A stretch of 64,000 nucleotides of DNA. Origin: Vicinamibacteraceae bacterium. GTDB taxonomy: Bacteria > Planctomycetota > Phycisphaerae > Phycisphaerales > UBA5793. The notes beneath the pieces are model-generated. The model was not told the origin of the DNA and searched no databases. It saw only the letters and a program-made list of their open reading frames with translations. Positions 51,248-60,161 of this stretch are shown in pieces (the stretch's first letter is position 1; each line of letters begins with the position of its first letter). Made by a program: the position numbers and the translations under genes. The stretch is from contig WYBR01000013.1 in NCBI GenBank assembly GCA_011525805.1, forward strand, positions 1 through 64,000, in the 5' to 3' direction.

Positions 51248-53836
51248 ATGCGGACCACGACCTGCCACGTCGCGATAGCCACGACTCTGCTGTCCCTCGC
51301 CCTCGTCGCGCCTGTTGGGGGACAAGTCGCACTGCCCCCCGATGATGCGGCGCCGCGCCGCCCCGCTGCGGCCGAGCGATTCAACCTCGGCCTGCGAGGG
51401 GTTTACTTCGTCGAGAATCGGGGGCAGTGGAGCGATGCGACGGTCCACTACGGCCTCAAGTCGCGCGGCCTCGATGTCGCCTTCCGCGAGTCGTCGTTCA
51501 CGATGCATCTCGCTAGGCCAATCGAAGATGCAACGAATGCAAGCCGGGGCAGAGGCTTTGCGCCGCCCCGGATTGCCTCCATCGACGACCATGACCTTTC
51601 CTTCGACGAAACCCGGGGCGTCGAAGACTCTGCCCCGGCGTACGAGCACCTCACGCTCACCGTTACCTTCCCCGACAGCAACCCCGTCACCCCGCGCGGC
51701 GCGCAGGAGCAGACGGCGAAGTTCAACTACTTCGTCGGCGGCGAAGGCCGCGAGACGGCCAGCAACGTCCCCTCATTCGGCGCAGTCGTGTACGAGAATC
51801 TCTACGACGGCATCGACCTGCTCGTGACCGGCAACGACGACGGAGTGATGAAGTACGAGTTCCACTGCACCCCCGGCGCGGATTACGCCCAGATCCGAAT
51901 CCACTACGACGGCATCGATTCGCTGTGCGTGAACGAAGATGGCGATCTCGAGATCGCCACAACCTTCGGCACCCTCCGCGACGGTGCGCCGCTCGTGTGG
52001 CAGGGAAGTTCAGCAAACCGGGGCAAAGGCTCCGCGCCGCGCCGAATTGCCGATGCGTCACAGGACGAATCAACGAGCCGCGCCCGTCAGGAAGCGGCGT
52101 TGGACGTCGCACGCGCTGCGCCGCTTGCTGACACACGCGGCTCGTCCAATCCTACCATCCCCGCCCGCTTCGAACTCATCGACGGCACGACCTACGGCGT
52201 CACTCTCGATGACCCGGTCGATCCCACGCGCCCGCTCATCATCGATCCGGACATCGAGTGGATGGATTATCGCGGAGGGAGCGGCGCCGAGACGGGCAGG
52301 CACGTCGAAAGGGACGCCGGCGGCAACTTCATCGTCTGCGGCACGACGTCATCGCCTGACTTTGAGGGGCGCAACAATCTGCCCTACGGCGGCTATGACG
52401 TGTTCGTCATGAAACTGAATCCCTCGGGAGCGCTGGTCCGGATGACCTATCTCGGCGGCAGCGGAGATGACCACATGTCCATCTTCGCGACGCCCTGCAT
52501 GACGCTCGACACCGATGGGAATGCTCTCTTGACGGGAAGGACTGGTTCGACCGACTTCGCCGGGCGTCTCAACTCCCACCACGGAGGCGCGACCGACGTG
52601 TTTGCGCTGAAACTGAACACATCAGGAGCGCTTGAGTGGATGTACTACCTCGGAGGCGCCGCTCGCGATGAGGGCCACGGCATCGCTCTCGACAGCCTGG
52701 GAAACATCGTCGTCACGGGATGGACGGGATCTTCTGCATTCGAAGGACGGCTCAACACTCACTATGGTGGATTCGACGCCTTTGTGGCGAAGGTCGATCC
52801 TGCGCTGGGCGTGCAGTGGATGCTCTACCTTGGAGGAACTGGCGAACAACAGGTCCACGACCATGGAGATGCGATCGCCATCGACGAGAACGACGACATC
52901 CTCGTTATTGGTTCGACCGCGTCCCTTGACTTCGAGGGGCGACGGAACACTTTTGATCCGCTGTTCGATTATTGTCCTTTCATCTTGAAGGTAAGCGCGT
53001 CCGGGCAACTTGAGTGGATGTACTACGTTCAGGTCAACTCGTTCTGCATCCTCGACATGCACCTCACCGGCGATGGGAACATCATCGTAACCGGGCAGGA
53101 GTGGCTCGCAGGCTGTTGCGGATATGTCATGAAGTTGGATCCGGTGGGGAACGTCCTCTGGCAAACGCATTGGACTGGAAGCGAGTTTCAGAATGAAATC
53201 CTCGGACTCGATGTTGATGATTCCGGACACATCTGTGTCACAGGGCTGACCGACTCAACCGATCTTGAAGGCCACCTCAACTCGTATCACGGCGGGCTTA
53301 GCGACGCGTTCGTGGGCCTGATGAGCCCTTCCGGCCAGATCCTCTGGTCCTACTACCTCGGCGGAGCAGCGAGCGACTTCGGCTACGGCATCGTCCTCAA
53401 TGACGCGGGCAGCGCGCTGATCGTCGGCAGCACTCAATCGACTGATTTCGAGGGAAGCCGTAATGCATTTCGTGGAGACCGCGATGCCTTCGTTGTCCAA
53501 TTCCGGCTTGTTGACGGTCCGCAACTGAGTGTGGGCGGAACCTGCCCCTCCGGCGGACCAATCCAGATCGAGTGGTCCGACGCGACGCCCGAGGGTCAGG
53601 TCGCCCTCATCTTCGCCCGCAACACCGGCTCATTCACCATTCCCAACAACCGCCCCTGCCCCGGCACGCAACTCGGACTCGGGTCGAACCAGATCCAACT
53701 CGCATGGCAGGGCGGCGCGGGACAGAACGGCTCGCGGACGCTCAACGCCAGCGCAGGCCCCGCCGCCTGCGGCGGGTATCTGCAACTGCTCGACCTCACC
53801 ACCTGCGGCACGAGCAATGTGGCGCGGATTGAGTGA
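51248..53836 (+). CDS. secreted SBBP beta-propeller protein
   Basis: 862 residues. A signal peptide (residues 1-25) is followed by an N-terminal domain opening RGVYFVENRGQWSDATVHYG, as in DUF7948/SBBP proteins, and from about residue 335 by repeated SBBP blades with DAFVAK-type, LEWMYYLGG and GNIVVTGWTGS motifs. The C-terminal module has TCPSGGPIQIEWSDATPEG and ACGGYLQLLDLTTCGTSNVA, a Cys-containing domain common on extracellular proteins of this lineage. Palindromic repeats encode residues about 99-110, 257-269 and 275-300 in the linker. AAGGAG precedes the ATG. It is likely cell-surface or matrix; ligand unknown. No PEP-CTERM tag. Confidence 0.88.
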   Translation: MRTTTCHVAIATTLLSLALVAPVGGQVALPPDDAAPRRPAAAERFNLGLRGVYFVENRGQWSDATVHYGLKSRGLDVAFRESSFTMHLARPIEDATNASRGRGFAPPRIASIDDHDLSFDETRGVEDSAPAYEHLTLTVTFPDSNPVTPRGAQEQTAKFNYFVGGEGRETASNVPSFGAVVYENLYDGIDLLVTGNDDGVMKYEFHCTPGADYAQIRIHYDGIDSLCVNEDGDLEIATTFGTLRDGAPLVWQGSSANRGKGSAPRRIADASQDESTSRARQEAALDVARAAPLADTRGSSNPTIPARFELIDGTTYGVTLDDPVDPTRPLIIDPDIEWMDYRGGSGAETGRHVERDAGGNFIVCGTTSSPDFEGRNNLPYGGYDVFVMKLNPSGALVRMTYLGGSGDDHMSIFATPCMTLDTDGNALLTGRTGSTDFAGRLNSHHGGATDVFALKLNTSGALEWMYYLGGAARDEGHGIALDSLGNIVVTGWTGSSAFEGRLNTHYGGFDAFVAKVDPALGVQWMLYLGGTGEQQVHDHGDAIAIDENDDILVIGSTASLDFEGRRNTFDPLFDYCPFILKVSASGQLEWMYYVQVNSFCILDMHLTGDGNIIVTGQEWLAGCCGYVMKLDPVGNVLWQTHWTGSEFQNEILGLDVDDSGHICVTGLTDSTDLEGHLNSYHGGLSDAFVGLMSPSGQILWSYYLGGAASDFGYGIVLNDAGSALIVGSTQSTDFEGSRNAFRGDRDAFVVQFRLVDGPQLSVGGTCPSGGPIQIEWSDATPEGQVALIFARNTGSFTIPNNRPCPGTQLGLGSNQIQLAWQGGAGQNGSRTLNASAGPAACGGYLQLLDLTTCGTSNVARIE
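51544..51577. repeat. CCGGGGCAGAGG repeat, copy 1
   Basis: A 34-bp unit, repeated with five mismatches at 52018-52051 in the same gene and same frame (SRGRGFAPPRIAS against NRGKGSAPRRIAD). A related stretch lies between genes at 60043-60080. Confidence 0.7.
52018..52051. repeat. CCGGGGCAAAGG repeat, copy 2
   Basis: The second 34-bp unit in the SBBP gene. It lies 21 bp before the left arm of the mnmA-type palindrome, so two repeat families sit side by side in the linker. Confidence 0.7.
52072..52146. repeat. mnmA-type palindromic repeat in the SBBP gene
   Basis: The left arm (52072-52097) contains GCCGCGCCCGTCAGGAAGCG, matching the arm of the mnmA copy. The right arm (52121-52146) is a decayed inverted copy ending GCGGCTCGTC. 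The centre is 23 bp. It encodes about residues 275-300. Confidence 0.8.
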
Positions 53837-53867
53837 GGTTCGATAGGAGCGCGACCTTCTCTCTCCT

Positions 53868-53889
53868 CCCCGGCACGGGAGTGCCGGGG
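53868..53889. terminator. hairpin between convergent genes
   Basis: A perfect 9-bp stem CCCCGGCAC/GTGCCGGGG with a GGGA tetraloop, followed by CTTTGGG. It lies 32 bp after the SBBP stop and 9 bp before the 3' end of the convergent glycosyltransferase. It could end transcripts from either side or be another member of the genome's palindromic repeats. Confidence 0.5.
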
Positions 53890-53897
53890 CTTTGGGA

Positions 53898-55727
53898 TCA
53901 CGTACTCGACGCAGCGACCTCCGCTGCGCTTGGTTGCGGCGCAGTGATGCGACTCAGCACCGGCAGCAGTTCCTCCGCGATCACCGCATCCCAACTCATC
54001 CGGTCGGCGAGTTCGCGGCCGCGCTCCAGCAGCCGCACCGCATCCGCCTCGCCGCGCGGGAGCGCCTCATGCAGCCGCCGCGCGACCTCCTGCGCCACGC
54101 GCTCCTCGATCCGGTCGCGCTGCGCCTGCGTCATTGCCAGCAGTTCGGCCAGACTCATGGGCTGATCGAGGCGCGTGTAGTCGGCGACGACGACGTTGGG
54201 CGTCGCGGATTGTTCCGCCCCCAGCCCCGCCAGCGCATGGCGGTACGACGCGACGCACCCGCAGACCGAACTGGCGACGCAGATCGCTCCGCTGCCGAGC
54301 GGCTCGAGTTGCGCGATGCCGAAGGGCTCGTAAACGGACTGGCCGAACTCGACGTCCGTCGCCTGGCGCAGCACCGTCATCGACATTTCCTTCGACGCCG
54401 CCTCGCCGAGCGTCTCGCGGCTCCAGCCGAACTGGTTCACGAGCATGACCTTGACGTTGGCGTGCCCGACGTTGTAGTGCTGGACGAGTCGGTAGAGTTC
54501 GATCTCGGGGCCGGCCAGGTCGGGATAGCCGTCTCGGTGGTGCCAGGGCCAGCCGTATTCGCGCGCCATGCGATTCACGTCATCGAGCGCGCGCGGCGGA
54601 GCGCCGCAGGTGAGGATGATGAGCAGCCCCGTGCGCCCTTCCGCGCCAAGCAATCGGTCAAGGTGCGATGCGACTTTGAGGTCGCGCCAGAAGCCCTTGC
54701 TGATCACCGGCCGCGCCACGTGCGTCATCAGGACGTCGGGGCGATAGCCGATGACCTTCTGCGCCCACTCGTCCATAATCCTCCGGCTGCGCCTCTCTTC
54801 GGCGAGGTCGGCGAAGTAGGCGGGCAGGCCGTTGTAGACCAGGTCGATCCTGGCCCGCTTCGTCTCGGGATTCAGAAACGCCATCTCCTCGGCGGTCGGA
54901 TCGCCGACGGCGATGATGGCGTCGAGTTGATGGGCGCGCGAGATGAGCGCGTGGCGCATGTAGGCCGACTGGTCGCCGAACGCCTGCTCGACGAACTGCC
55001 CGCGCTGCGCCGCCTGACGCATGATGTTGTAAAACGCCGTGTCGTGTCCGGCGTGGTGCTCGACGATCCGCCGCGCCGTGGCGCACTCATGAGCGTAAAA
55101 CGCCGTGCGGAACGCCTCGCCCCCGTCCATCACCGCCTTGAGCGCCGTGCACAGGCCCATGAACTCATGACTGAGGATGATGCACGGCAACTCGTCCTGC
55201 GGCACGATCGCGGAGAGCGCATAGAACGCCGGCTCGGCGAGACGGCCATATTCCTCGAAGCCCCAGTCGTGCTCGTAGCGCCGCGCGTCGATGCCGAAGC
55301 GGTCCCACAGGCGCATCTTGAAGATGCCCAGTTGCTCGCGGTTGGGATTGGAGACGTCGATGAGCAGCACCTCGGCGCTGCCGTCGCGGTTGTAGCCGTT
55401 CTTCTCGTAGGTGCGGATGCCGTAGGCGATGTGTACGCCGAACGCCCACTGAATCGGGTGGAACTTGCGCCCCAGGCCGTCGAAGTCGATGCCGTCGGCG
55501 CTGCTGTAGCGAACGTTGACGTGCGGGCCGAGGCGGCGCAGCGGGCTGGCGAAGTGATGCCCCCCCATCGGCCCGACGAGGATCGAACGCCGCACCGCCG
55601 ACTGGTACACGGCGCTGGTCATCATCCCTTCGAGCACCGTGCCGATGCCGCCCATCTTCTCGACGGCTTCGTGCGTGACGTGTGCGATGGTGAAGGGGCC
55701 GCGCGTGGCGGCGCTGGACGCGGCCAT
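53898..55727 (-). CDS. glycosyltransferase, GT-B fold (glycogen-synthase-like)
   Basis: 609 residues. The N-terminus (FTIAHVTHEAVEKMGGIGTV) is the GT-B opening with the glycine loop. The C-terminal half has ARPVISKGFWRDLKVASHLD and the nucleotide-sugar E-x7-E element SVYEPFGIAQLEPLGSG. A variable insertion lies in the middle. Donor and acceptor are unknown; glycogen-synthase-like enzymes with this length occur in several Planctomycetota. A TAGGAT box lies six bases before the ATG, so the message may be leaderless. Convergent with the SBBP gene. Confidence 0.8.
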   Translation of the reverse strand: MAASSAATRGPFTIAHVTHEAVEKMGGIGTVLEGMMTSAVYQSAVRRSILVGPMGGHHFASPLRRLGPHVNVRYSSADGIDFDGLGRKFHPIQWAFGVHIAYGIRTYEKNGYNRDGSAEVLLIDVSNPNREQLGIFKMRLWDRFGIDARRYEHDWGFEEYGRLAEPAFYALSAIVPQDELPCIILSHEFMGLCTALKAVMDGGEAFRTAFYAHECATARRIVEHHAGHDTAFYNIMRQAAQRGQFVEQAFGDQSAYMRHALISRAHQLDAIIAVGDPTAEEMAFLNPETKRARIDLVYNGLPAYFADLAEERRSRRIMDEWAQKVIGYRPDVLMTHVARPVISKGFWRDLKVASHLDRLLGAEGRTGLLIILTCGAPPRALDDVNRMAREYGWPWHHRDGYPDLAGPEIELYRLVQHYNVGHANVKVMLVNQFGWSRETLGEAASKEMSMTVLRQATDVEFGQSVYEPFGIAQLEPLGSGAICVASSVCGCVASYRHALAGLGAEQSATPNVVVADYTRLDQPMSLAELLAMTQAQRDRIEERVAQEVARRLHEALPRGEADAVRLLERGRELADRMSWDAVIAEELLPVLSRITAPQPSAAEVAASST

Positions 55728-55733
55728 GACCCG

Positions 55734-55739
55734 ATCCTA
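55734..55739 (-). promoter_or_regulatory. -10 box before the glycosyltransferase
   Basis: TAGGAT on the minus strand ends six bases before the ATG at 55727, in line with the other short-spaced boxes in the window. Confidence 0.3.
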
Positions 55740-55780
55740 TCGGCTCAACGGCATGCGCGGCCGCACAACCGCCTCCACGA

Positions 55781-57211
55781 TCAGGGCGATTCCTGATCCT
55801 CGTCGACCGCCGCGCGCCCGGGCGCCATCGTTCCTTCGATCATTCCCGGCTGCCAGATCTCCTCGAGGTCCTGGTCATCCGTGGCCTTGCGCATGAGGAA
55901 GTAGAGCACCGTCGAGGCGCAGGAGAAGTAGGAGAGGACCCACCCGGCGACGAACCCGGCGACGACGGTGCGCCACAGGCCGATGATCGCTCCGGCGGCG
56001 CGATGCGTGCCCGTGAGCATCCACGCGCGGTCCTCGGGCATGAGTTGCGTCACCGCCGCCCCGCCGCCCAGCGCCTCCACGGCCGGCGGAGTGACGATCA
56101 GCCCCGCGCCCCACGCCGCGAAGTTGATCGCAATCGCCGCGATCAGCGCCACCAGCAGCAGCCCGAGCAGCCCCTGCACGAACGCCGTCAGCGCGTACGC
56201 CAGCCAGTGCAGCGGACGGTTGCGCACGAAGGAGTAGGCTCGCGCGAGCGCGTCGGGGGCATCCGCGGCATCCACGGCGACGGCGGGCACAAGCAGCGCG
56301 CTCGCCAGCACCGTGAGGACGATGAGACACGCGGCGATCGCCGAGCCGATCAGCGCGACGCCGTAGAGCGCCGCGCCGAGCACGTTGAGCCCCGGCACGG
56401 CCAGGAGCAACCCGCCCACCGCCAGCCCCGCAGCGCCGATCGCCAGCCCCGCCAGCGGCAGGCCCGGGGCTCCGAGGATCGCCACCCAGCGTTTGAGCGC
56501 GAACGCCAGCGACGTCGTCCAGGGGATGTACTGCTCGATCGCGAATTGGCACGCCGCCGAACGTGAGATCGCCGCCGAGCCGATCAGCAGCACCACGAGC
56601 GACCACACGCCGTAAACGACGGCGAAACCCGCGTGTTCGGCGAAGAGGATCGCGGGAATCTCGAGCAGTTGCGCGACGCTCGAGAAGACCAGACCGCCGT
56701 CGAGCGCCAGCGCGGCGCTGAGGATGTCGCGGGTCCGCTCGATGACAGCCCGCGCGGTCGCCTCGAAGACGCCCATCGGCTCGGCGAGGCGGACCTGCAT
56801 CAGCGCCGCCTCAACCGCACCGCGGTATTCCACCCGCTCCTCGGCCGGGCGGGCGCGGTACGTGGACTCGATCGCGTCGCGCACCGCGGCCGGGCGCAGC
56901 GACTCCTCCGCGCCCAGCGCCGCCGCGCGATCCTCAGAGATGAGCGACTCGTCGCCCAGCAGCGGCCGCAGCCGTTCGTCGAGCGCCGCTTCGCTCAGCG
57001 GCGCCGAGCCGAGGCCCGCCGGGCCGACCCGCGCGCCGAAGAGTCCATCCCACAGCGTCCCCGTCGCCATCAGCACCGCGACGAGCACGAATCCCATGAT
57101 GATCCGATTGGGCTGGAGCGAGAGCGACAGCGCCCGTCCCAAGCGGGTGATGAGCAGCACTTCGCCCCAGTTGATCTGGTCAACGCTCACGCTTCGATGC
57201 GGCTCATTCAT
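55781..57211 (-). CDS. large multi-pass membrane protein, unknown
   Basis: 476 residues. A short cytoplasmic head (NEPHRSVSVDQINWGEVLLI) is followed by about seven hydrophobic segments, separated after the first by a soluble loop of about 130 residues. Motif-free; the overall design resembles DUF-type membrane proteins of Planctomycetota. It is headed by a strong promoter whose -10 lies five bases before the ATG. It lies 54 bp upstream of the glycosyltransferase gene on the same strand. Confidence 0.75.
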   Translation of the reverse strand: MNEPHRSVSVDQINWGEVLLITRLGRALSLSLQPNRIIMGFVLVAVLMATGTLWDGLFGARVGPAGLGSAPLSEAALDERLRPLLGDESLISEDRAAALGAEESLRPAAVRDAIESTYRARPAEERVEYRGAVEAALMQVRLAEPMGVFEATARAVIERTRDILSAALALDGGLVFSSVAQLLEIPAILFAEHAGFAVVYGVWSLVVLLIGSAAISRSAACQFAIEQYIPWTTSLAFALKRWVAILGAPGLPLAGLAIGAAGLAVGGLLLAVPGLNVLGAALYGVALIGSAIAACLIVLTVLASALLVPAVAVDAADAPDALARAYSFVRNRPLHWLAYALTAFVQGLLGLLLVALIAAIAINFAAWGAGLIVTPPAVEALGGGAAVTQLMPEDRAWMLTGTHRAAGAIIGLWRTVVAGFVAGWVLSYFSCASTVLYFLMRKATDDQDLEEIWQPGMIEGTMAPGRAAVDEDQESP

Positions 57212-57216
57212 GGTTC

Positions 57217-57245
57217 ATGCTACCTTGACGGGCCGGGCGGTGCAA
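57217..57245 (-). promoter_or_regulatory. promoter of the 476-residue membrane protein
   Basis: TTGCAC (57240-57245) and TAGCAT (57217-57222) are 17 bp apart on the minus strand. The -10 ends five bases before the ATG at 57211, so the transcript would start at the initiation codon. It is the best-formed of the leaderless-type promoters. Confidence 0.6.
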
Positions 57246-57369
57246 GTGCGCTGACGTGTCCCGCCCGGGCTGCCGCGGGACGGGCCGGGCATCCGCGCTT
57301 GCCTTTTCCCTATCACCCGATGATGCTACATCGTCGAATTGTCCCATCGATCCTTGAAAGGAGCCTGTC

Positions 57370-57936
57370 GTGGGAGCAGCCGCCATCGCCCTTCTGGTCT
57401 TCGCGGGGGCCTTCGTCTTTCTCTTCCTGTGGGCCATCGGAGTCTTCAACTCCATCAAGCGCAAGGAGATCGCCTCGGAGACGGCCTGGTCGGACATCGA
57501 CGTGCAACTTAAGCGCCGCTATGACCTGATCCCCAATCTCGTCAACACCGTCAAGGGTTTCGCCGCCCACGAGAAGCAGACGCTCGACGCGGTCATTTCG
57601 GCCCGCGCCAAGGCCGTCAACACCACGGGCGTCGCCGCCAGGGCTCAGGCCGAAGGCGAACTCGGCCAGGTCCTCGGCCGCCTGATGATGCTCAGCGAGG
57701 CGTACCCCGACCTCAAGGCCAACCAGAACTTCCTCGCCCTCCAGGAGGAACTCACGAGCACCGAGAACAAGATCGGCTTTGCGCGGCAGCACTACAACCG
57801 CACCACGCAGCAGTACAACGAGCAGATCGAGACCTTCCCGGGCGTGCTCATCGCCGGCCTGCTGGGCTTCAAGGAGCGCGAGTATTTCGAGTTGACCACC
57901 GAGGCGGAGCGCGAAGCGCCGAAGGTGCAGTTCTAG
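57370..57936 (+). CDS. lemA: LemA family protein
   Basis: 188 residues from a GTG start; AAAGGAG lies about seven bases upstream. An N-terminal helix is followed by the conserved block WSDIDVQLKRRYDLIPNLVN and VKGFAAHEKQTLDAVISARA, ending GFKEREYFE. LemA is a small membrane-anchored helical protein often found with the protease HtpX, as here (295 bp downstream). Its exact role is not settled. Confidence 0.94.
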   Translation: MGAAAIALLVFAGAFVFLFLWAIGVFNSIKRKEIASETAWSDIDVQLKRRYDLIPNLVNTVKGFAAHEKQTLDAVISARAKAVNTTGVAARAQAEGELGQVLGRLMMLSEAYPDLKANQNFLALQEELTSTENKIGFARQHYNRTTQQYNEQIETFPGVLIAGLLGFKEREYFELTTEAEREAPKVQF

Positions 57937-58231
57937 AACCGAAAGCCAACCACTGAGACACTGAGAGCACAGAGGGCGCAAAGAGAATTGCCAGCATAAG
58001 TGCCATGGCCGCAAAGAGGCACAGCATGCACAGAAGAGGGAAGGAGCAGATGGCGCGAGCATCGGGGCTGAGTGAGCCCGATGAGTGCGCCCGCTTTGGA
58101 GGTCGCGTCAGCGGCCACTGGATTCACTGTCCCTCCCCTTGTGCGCCTCTTGTGCCTCTTTGCGGCCGTTGACTCTTCCTCCCCCTCGGTGCGCCCTCTG
58201 TGTCCTCTGTGCCTCTGTGGTTGGACTCCCC
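57937..58231. repeat. inverted CACAGAGG-type repeats between lemA and htpX
   Basis: The left block (about 57952-57988) uses ACTGAGAGCACAGAGGGCGC-like words, and the right block (about 58189-58227) is the inverted version GCGCCCTCTGTGTCCTCTGT. A second inner pair, GCCGCAAAGAGGCACA and TGTGCCTCTTTGCGGC, lies between them. No gene is supported in this 295-bp gap. A transcript could fold into a long hairpin between two genes usually co-expressed. Confidence 0.75.
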
Positions 58232-59317
58232 ATGTCCGAAGCGATTCACACCGAAAACCCGGCGATCCGCGGCCTTCCCGCCAACGTGACGTTTCACGAC
58301 CTGATCCGCCGCAACAAGCGCCGCAGCGCCCTGCTCATGCTCGGCATGGGGCTGCTCGTCGTGGTGGTCGGCATGGCGGTGACCACGCTCCTGGCCGTCT
58401 ACTCCGGCGCGGCGAGCGATGAGGTCAATCTCGTTGCGTCCCTCATCCTCGGCGCCGTCGCGGCCGCGATCGTCGCCGTGCTGGCGGGCACGTGGAGTTT
58501 CTACGGCGGCTCGAAGGCGATTCTCGCTCTCAGCGGCGCTCGCGAGATCGCCAAGCAGGACGATCCGCAGTTGTACAACGTCGTCGAGGAACTCGCCATC
58601 GCCGCCGGCATCCCCGCGCCCAAGGTCTACCTCATCGACGACTCCGCCCTCAACGCCTTCGCCACCGGCCGCGATCCGCAGCACGCCGCCGTCGCCATCA
58701 CCAGGGGCCTGCGCGAGAAACTCAGCCGCGATGAACTCGCTGGCGTCATGGCCCACGAGATCTCCCACATCCGCTTCTACGACATCCGCTTTGCCATGCT
58801 CATGGCGACGATGGTCGGGCTGATCGTCTTCGCCTCCGACGCCGCGCTCCAGATGATGCGCATTCACTTCTGGTCCGGAGGCGGGCGGCGCTCCTCGCGC
58901 CGCGGCGGCGGCGACAACAAGGGCGCGGCGGTCCTCATGATCGTCGTCTTCGTCATCGCCCTCATCCTCATGATCATCGCGCCCACGCTCGCGATGATGA
59001 TTCGCATGGCCGTGAGCCGCGAGCGCGAGTACCTCGCCGACGCCGGGGCGGTCGAACTGACGCGGTATCCGCAGGGTCTGATCGGCGCGCTGGAGAAACT
59101 CGGTTCGTGCCGCGAAGTGCTTGAAGTCGCCAACCGCGCCACCTCGCACCTCTACATCGTCAACCCCATGAAGAGCGCGCTCAAGGGGCAGGGGCACGAA
59201 CTGAGCAGCGTCCTGCGCACCCACCCGCCCCTGCACGACCGCATCGCGCGGTTGCACGCGCTGACGACCCCGCCGGCGGCGCCGCCGCGCCCGAGCGCCC
59301 GGGGGGCGAAGCCATGA
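58232..59317 (+). CDS. htpX: M48-family membrane protease HtpX
   Basis: 361 residues. Two N-terminal helices, the zinc motif AHEISHIRF, a helical hairpin around a Gly/Arg-rich cytoplasmic loop, and the third ligand Glu in SREREYLADAGAVEL. HtpX degrades damaged membrane proteins. The ATG of the next gene overlaps its stop (ATGA), so the two are translationally coupled. Confidence 0.94.
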   Translation: MSEAIHTENPAIRGLPANVTFHDLIRRNKRRSALLMLGMGLLVVVVGMAVTTLLAVYSGAASDEVNLVASLILGAVAAAIVAVLAGTWSFYGGSKAILALSGAREIAKQDDPQLYNVVEELAIAAGIPAPKVYLIDDSALNAFATGRDPQHAAVAITRGLREKLSRDELAGVMAHEISHIRFYDIRFAMLMATMVGLIVFASDAALQMMRIHFWSGGGRRSSRRGGGDNKGAAVLMIVVFVIALILMIIAPTLAMMIRMAVSREREYLADAGAVELTRYPQGLIGALEKLGSCREVLEVANRATSHLYIVNPMKSALKGQGHELSSVLRTHPPLHDRIARLHALTTPPAAPPRPSARGAKP

Positions 59318-60042
59318 CGCTGCTGCTCGCCGCCGACGACGACTTTGCACTCAAAGTCGCCCTTTTTATGATCGTCGGCCTGGGGATGGTCATCTCCGCC
59401 TGGTACGTCGCGCGGCGCGAGCGCCGGAGGTCGGAGGCGCTGCGCGCCGTCGCCGCCTCGCTCGACCTTCGCTTCTTCCCCGAGAAGGACCACGATCACG
59501 ACTCGCGCTACGAGCACTTCGCCGTCTTCCGCCAGGGCCGCGACCGATACGCCCACAACACGATGGTCGGCCTGCGCACCATTCACGGCCATGCGTGCGG
59601 CGTGCTCCTCGGCGATTACCACTACGAGATCGAGCGCGGCTCGGGCAAAAGCCGGCGGACCACCTCCTATCGCTTCAGTTACGCCATCGTCAACCTCCCC
59701 TTCCCCACGGCCGGCGAGGTGATTGTCCGACCCGAGGGCGTGCTCGACCGGCTCGCGGCCGCGGCGGGCTTTGCCGACATCAACTTCGAGTCGGCTGAAT
59801 TCAGCCGCTCTTTCCACGTCAAGTCGAAGGATCGCCGATTCGCCTATGACCTCATCGACGCGCGAATGATGGAGTTTCTTCTCCGCACCCGGCCTCCGCT
59901 CGTGGAGATCGAGCGAGGGCGCATCCTGGTCACGGACGGCAAGCGCCGCTGGGACGCGCCGGGATTCGCTCGGCACCTGCGCTGGATCGAGAACTTCCTC
60001 GATCACTGGCCGCGCCACCTCGTCGAGCAACTTCAGACGTAG
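59314..60042 (+). CDS. DUF3137-like membrane-anchored protein
   Basis: 242 residues. One N-terminal helix (LKVALFMIVGLGMVISAWYV), then a mostly beta domain with LRFFPEKDHDHDSRYEHFAV, GVLLGDYHYEIERGSGKS and RRFAYDLIDARMMEFLL. Proteins of this type commonly stand beside lemA and htpX. Its overlap with htpX by four bases supports a joint role in envelope quality control. Confidence 0.75.
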   Translation: MTLLLAADDDFALKVALFMIVGLGMVISAWYVARRERRRSEALRAVAASLDLRFFPEKDHDHDSRYEHFAVFRQGRDRYAHNTMVGLRTIHGHACGVLLGDYHYEIERGSGKSRRTTSYRFSYAIVNLPFPTAGEVIVRPEGVLDRLAAAAGFADINFESAEFSRSFHVKSKDRRFAYDLIDARMMEFLLRTRPPLVEIERGRILVTDGKRRWDAPGFARHLRWIENFLDHWPRHLVEQLQT

Positions 60043-60080
60043 GCCGGGACAAGGCTCCGCGCAGGCCCGGCACTTCGGCG
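60043..60080. repeat. related CCGGGACAAGG repeat in the intergenic gap
   Basis: GGCCGGGACAAGGCTCCGCG and the following GGCCCGGC resemble the 34-bp units in the SBBP gene. It starts directly after the DUF3137-like stop, in the gap before the convergent thioesterase. Confidence 0.45.
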
Positions 60081-60161
60081 CATTTTGCACGTGACGCGTG
60101 CGAACGGCGGGCCCGACCTGCTCCCTGGCCGCGCCTCGTCGTCGATGCGCACGCGCGCCTG

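Noticed and set aside
51248-53836. Exosortase substrate with PEP-CTERM tag
   Set aside because: The C-terminus ends in a Cys-containing module (TSNVARIE) with no terminal helix or Arg cluster.
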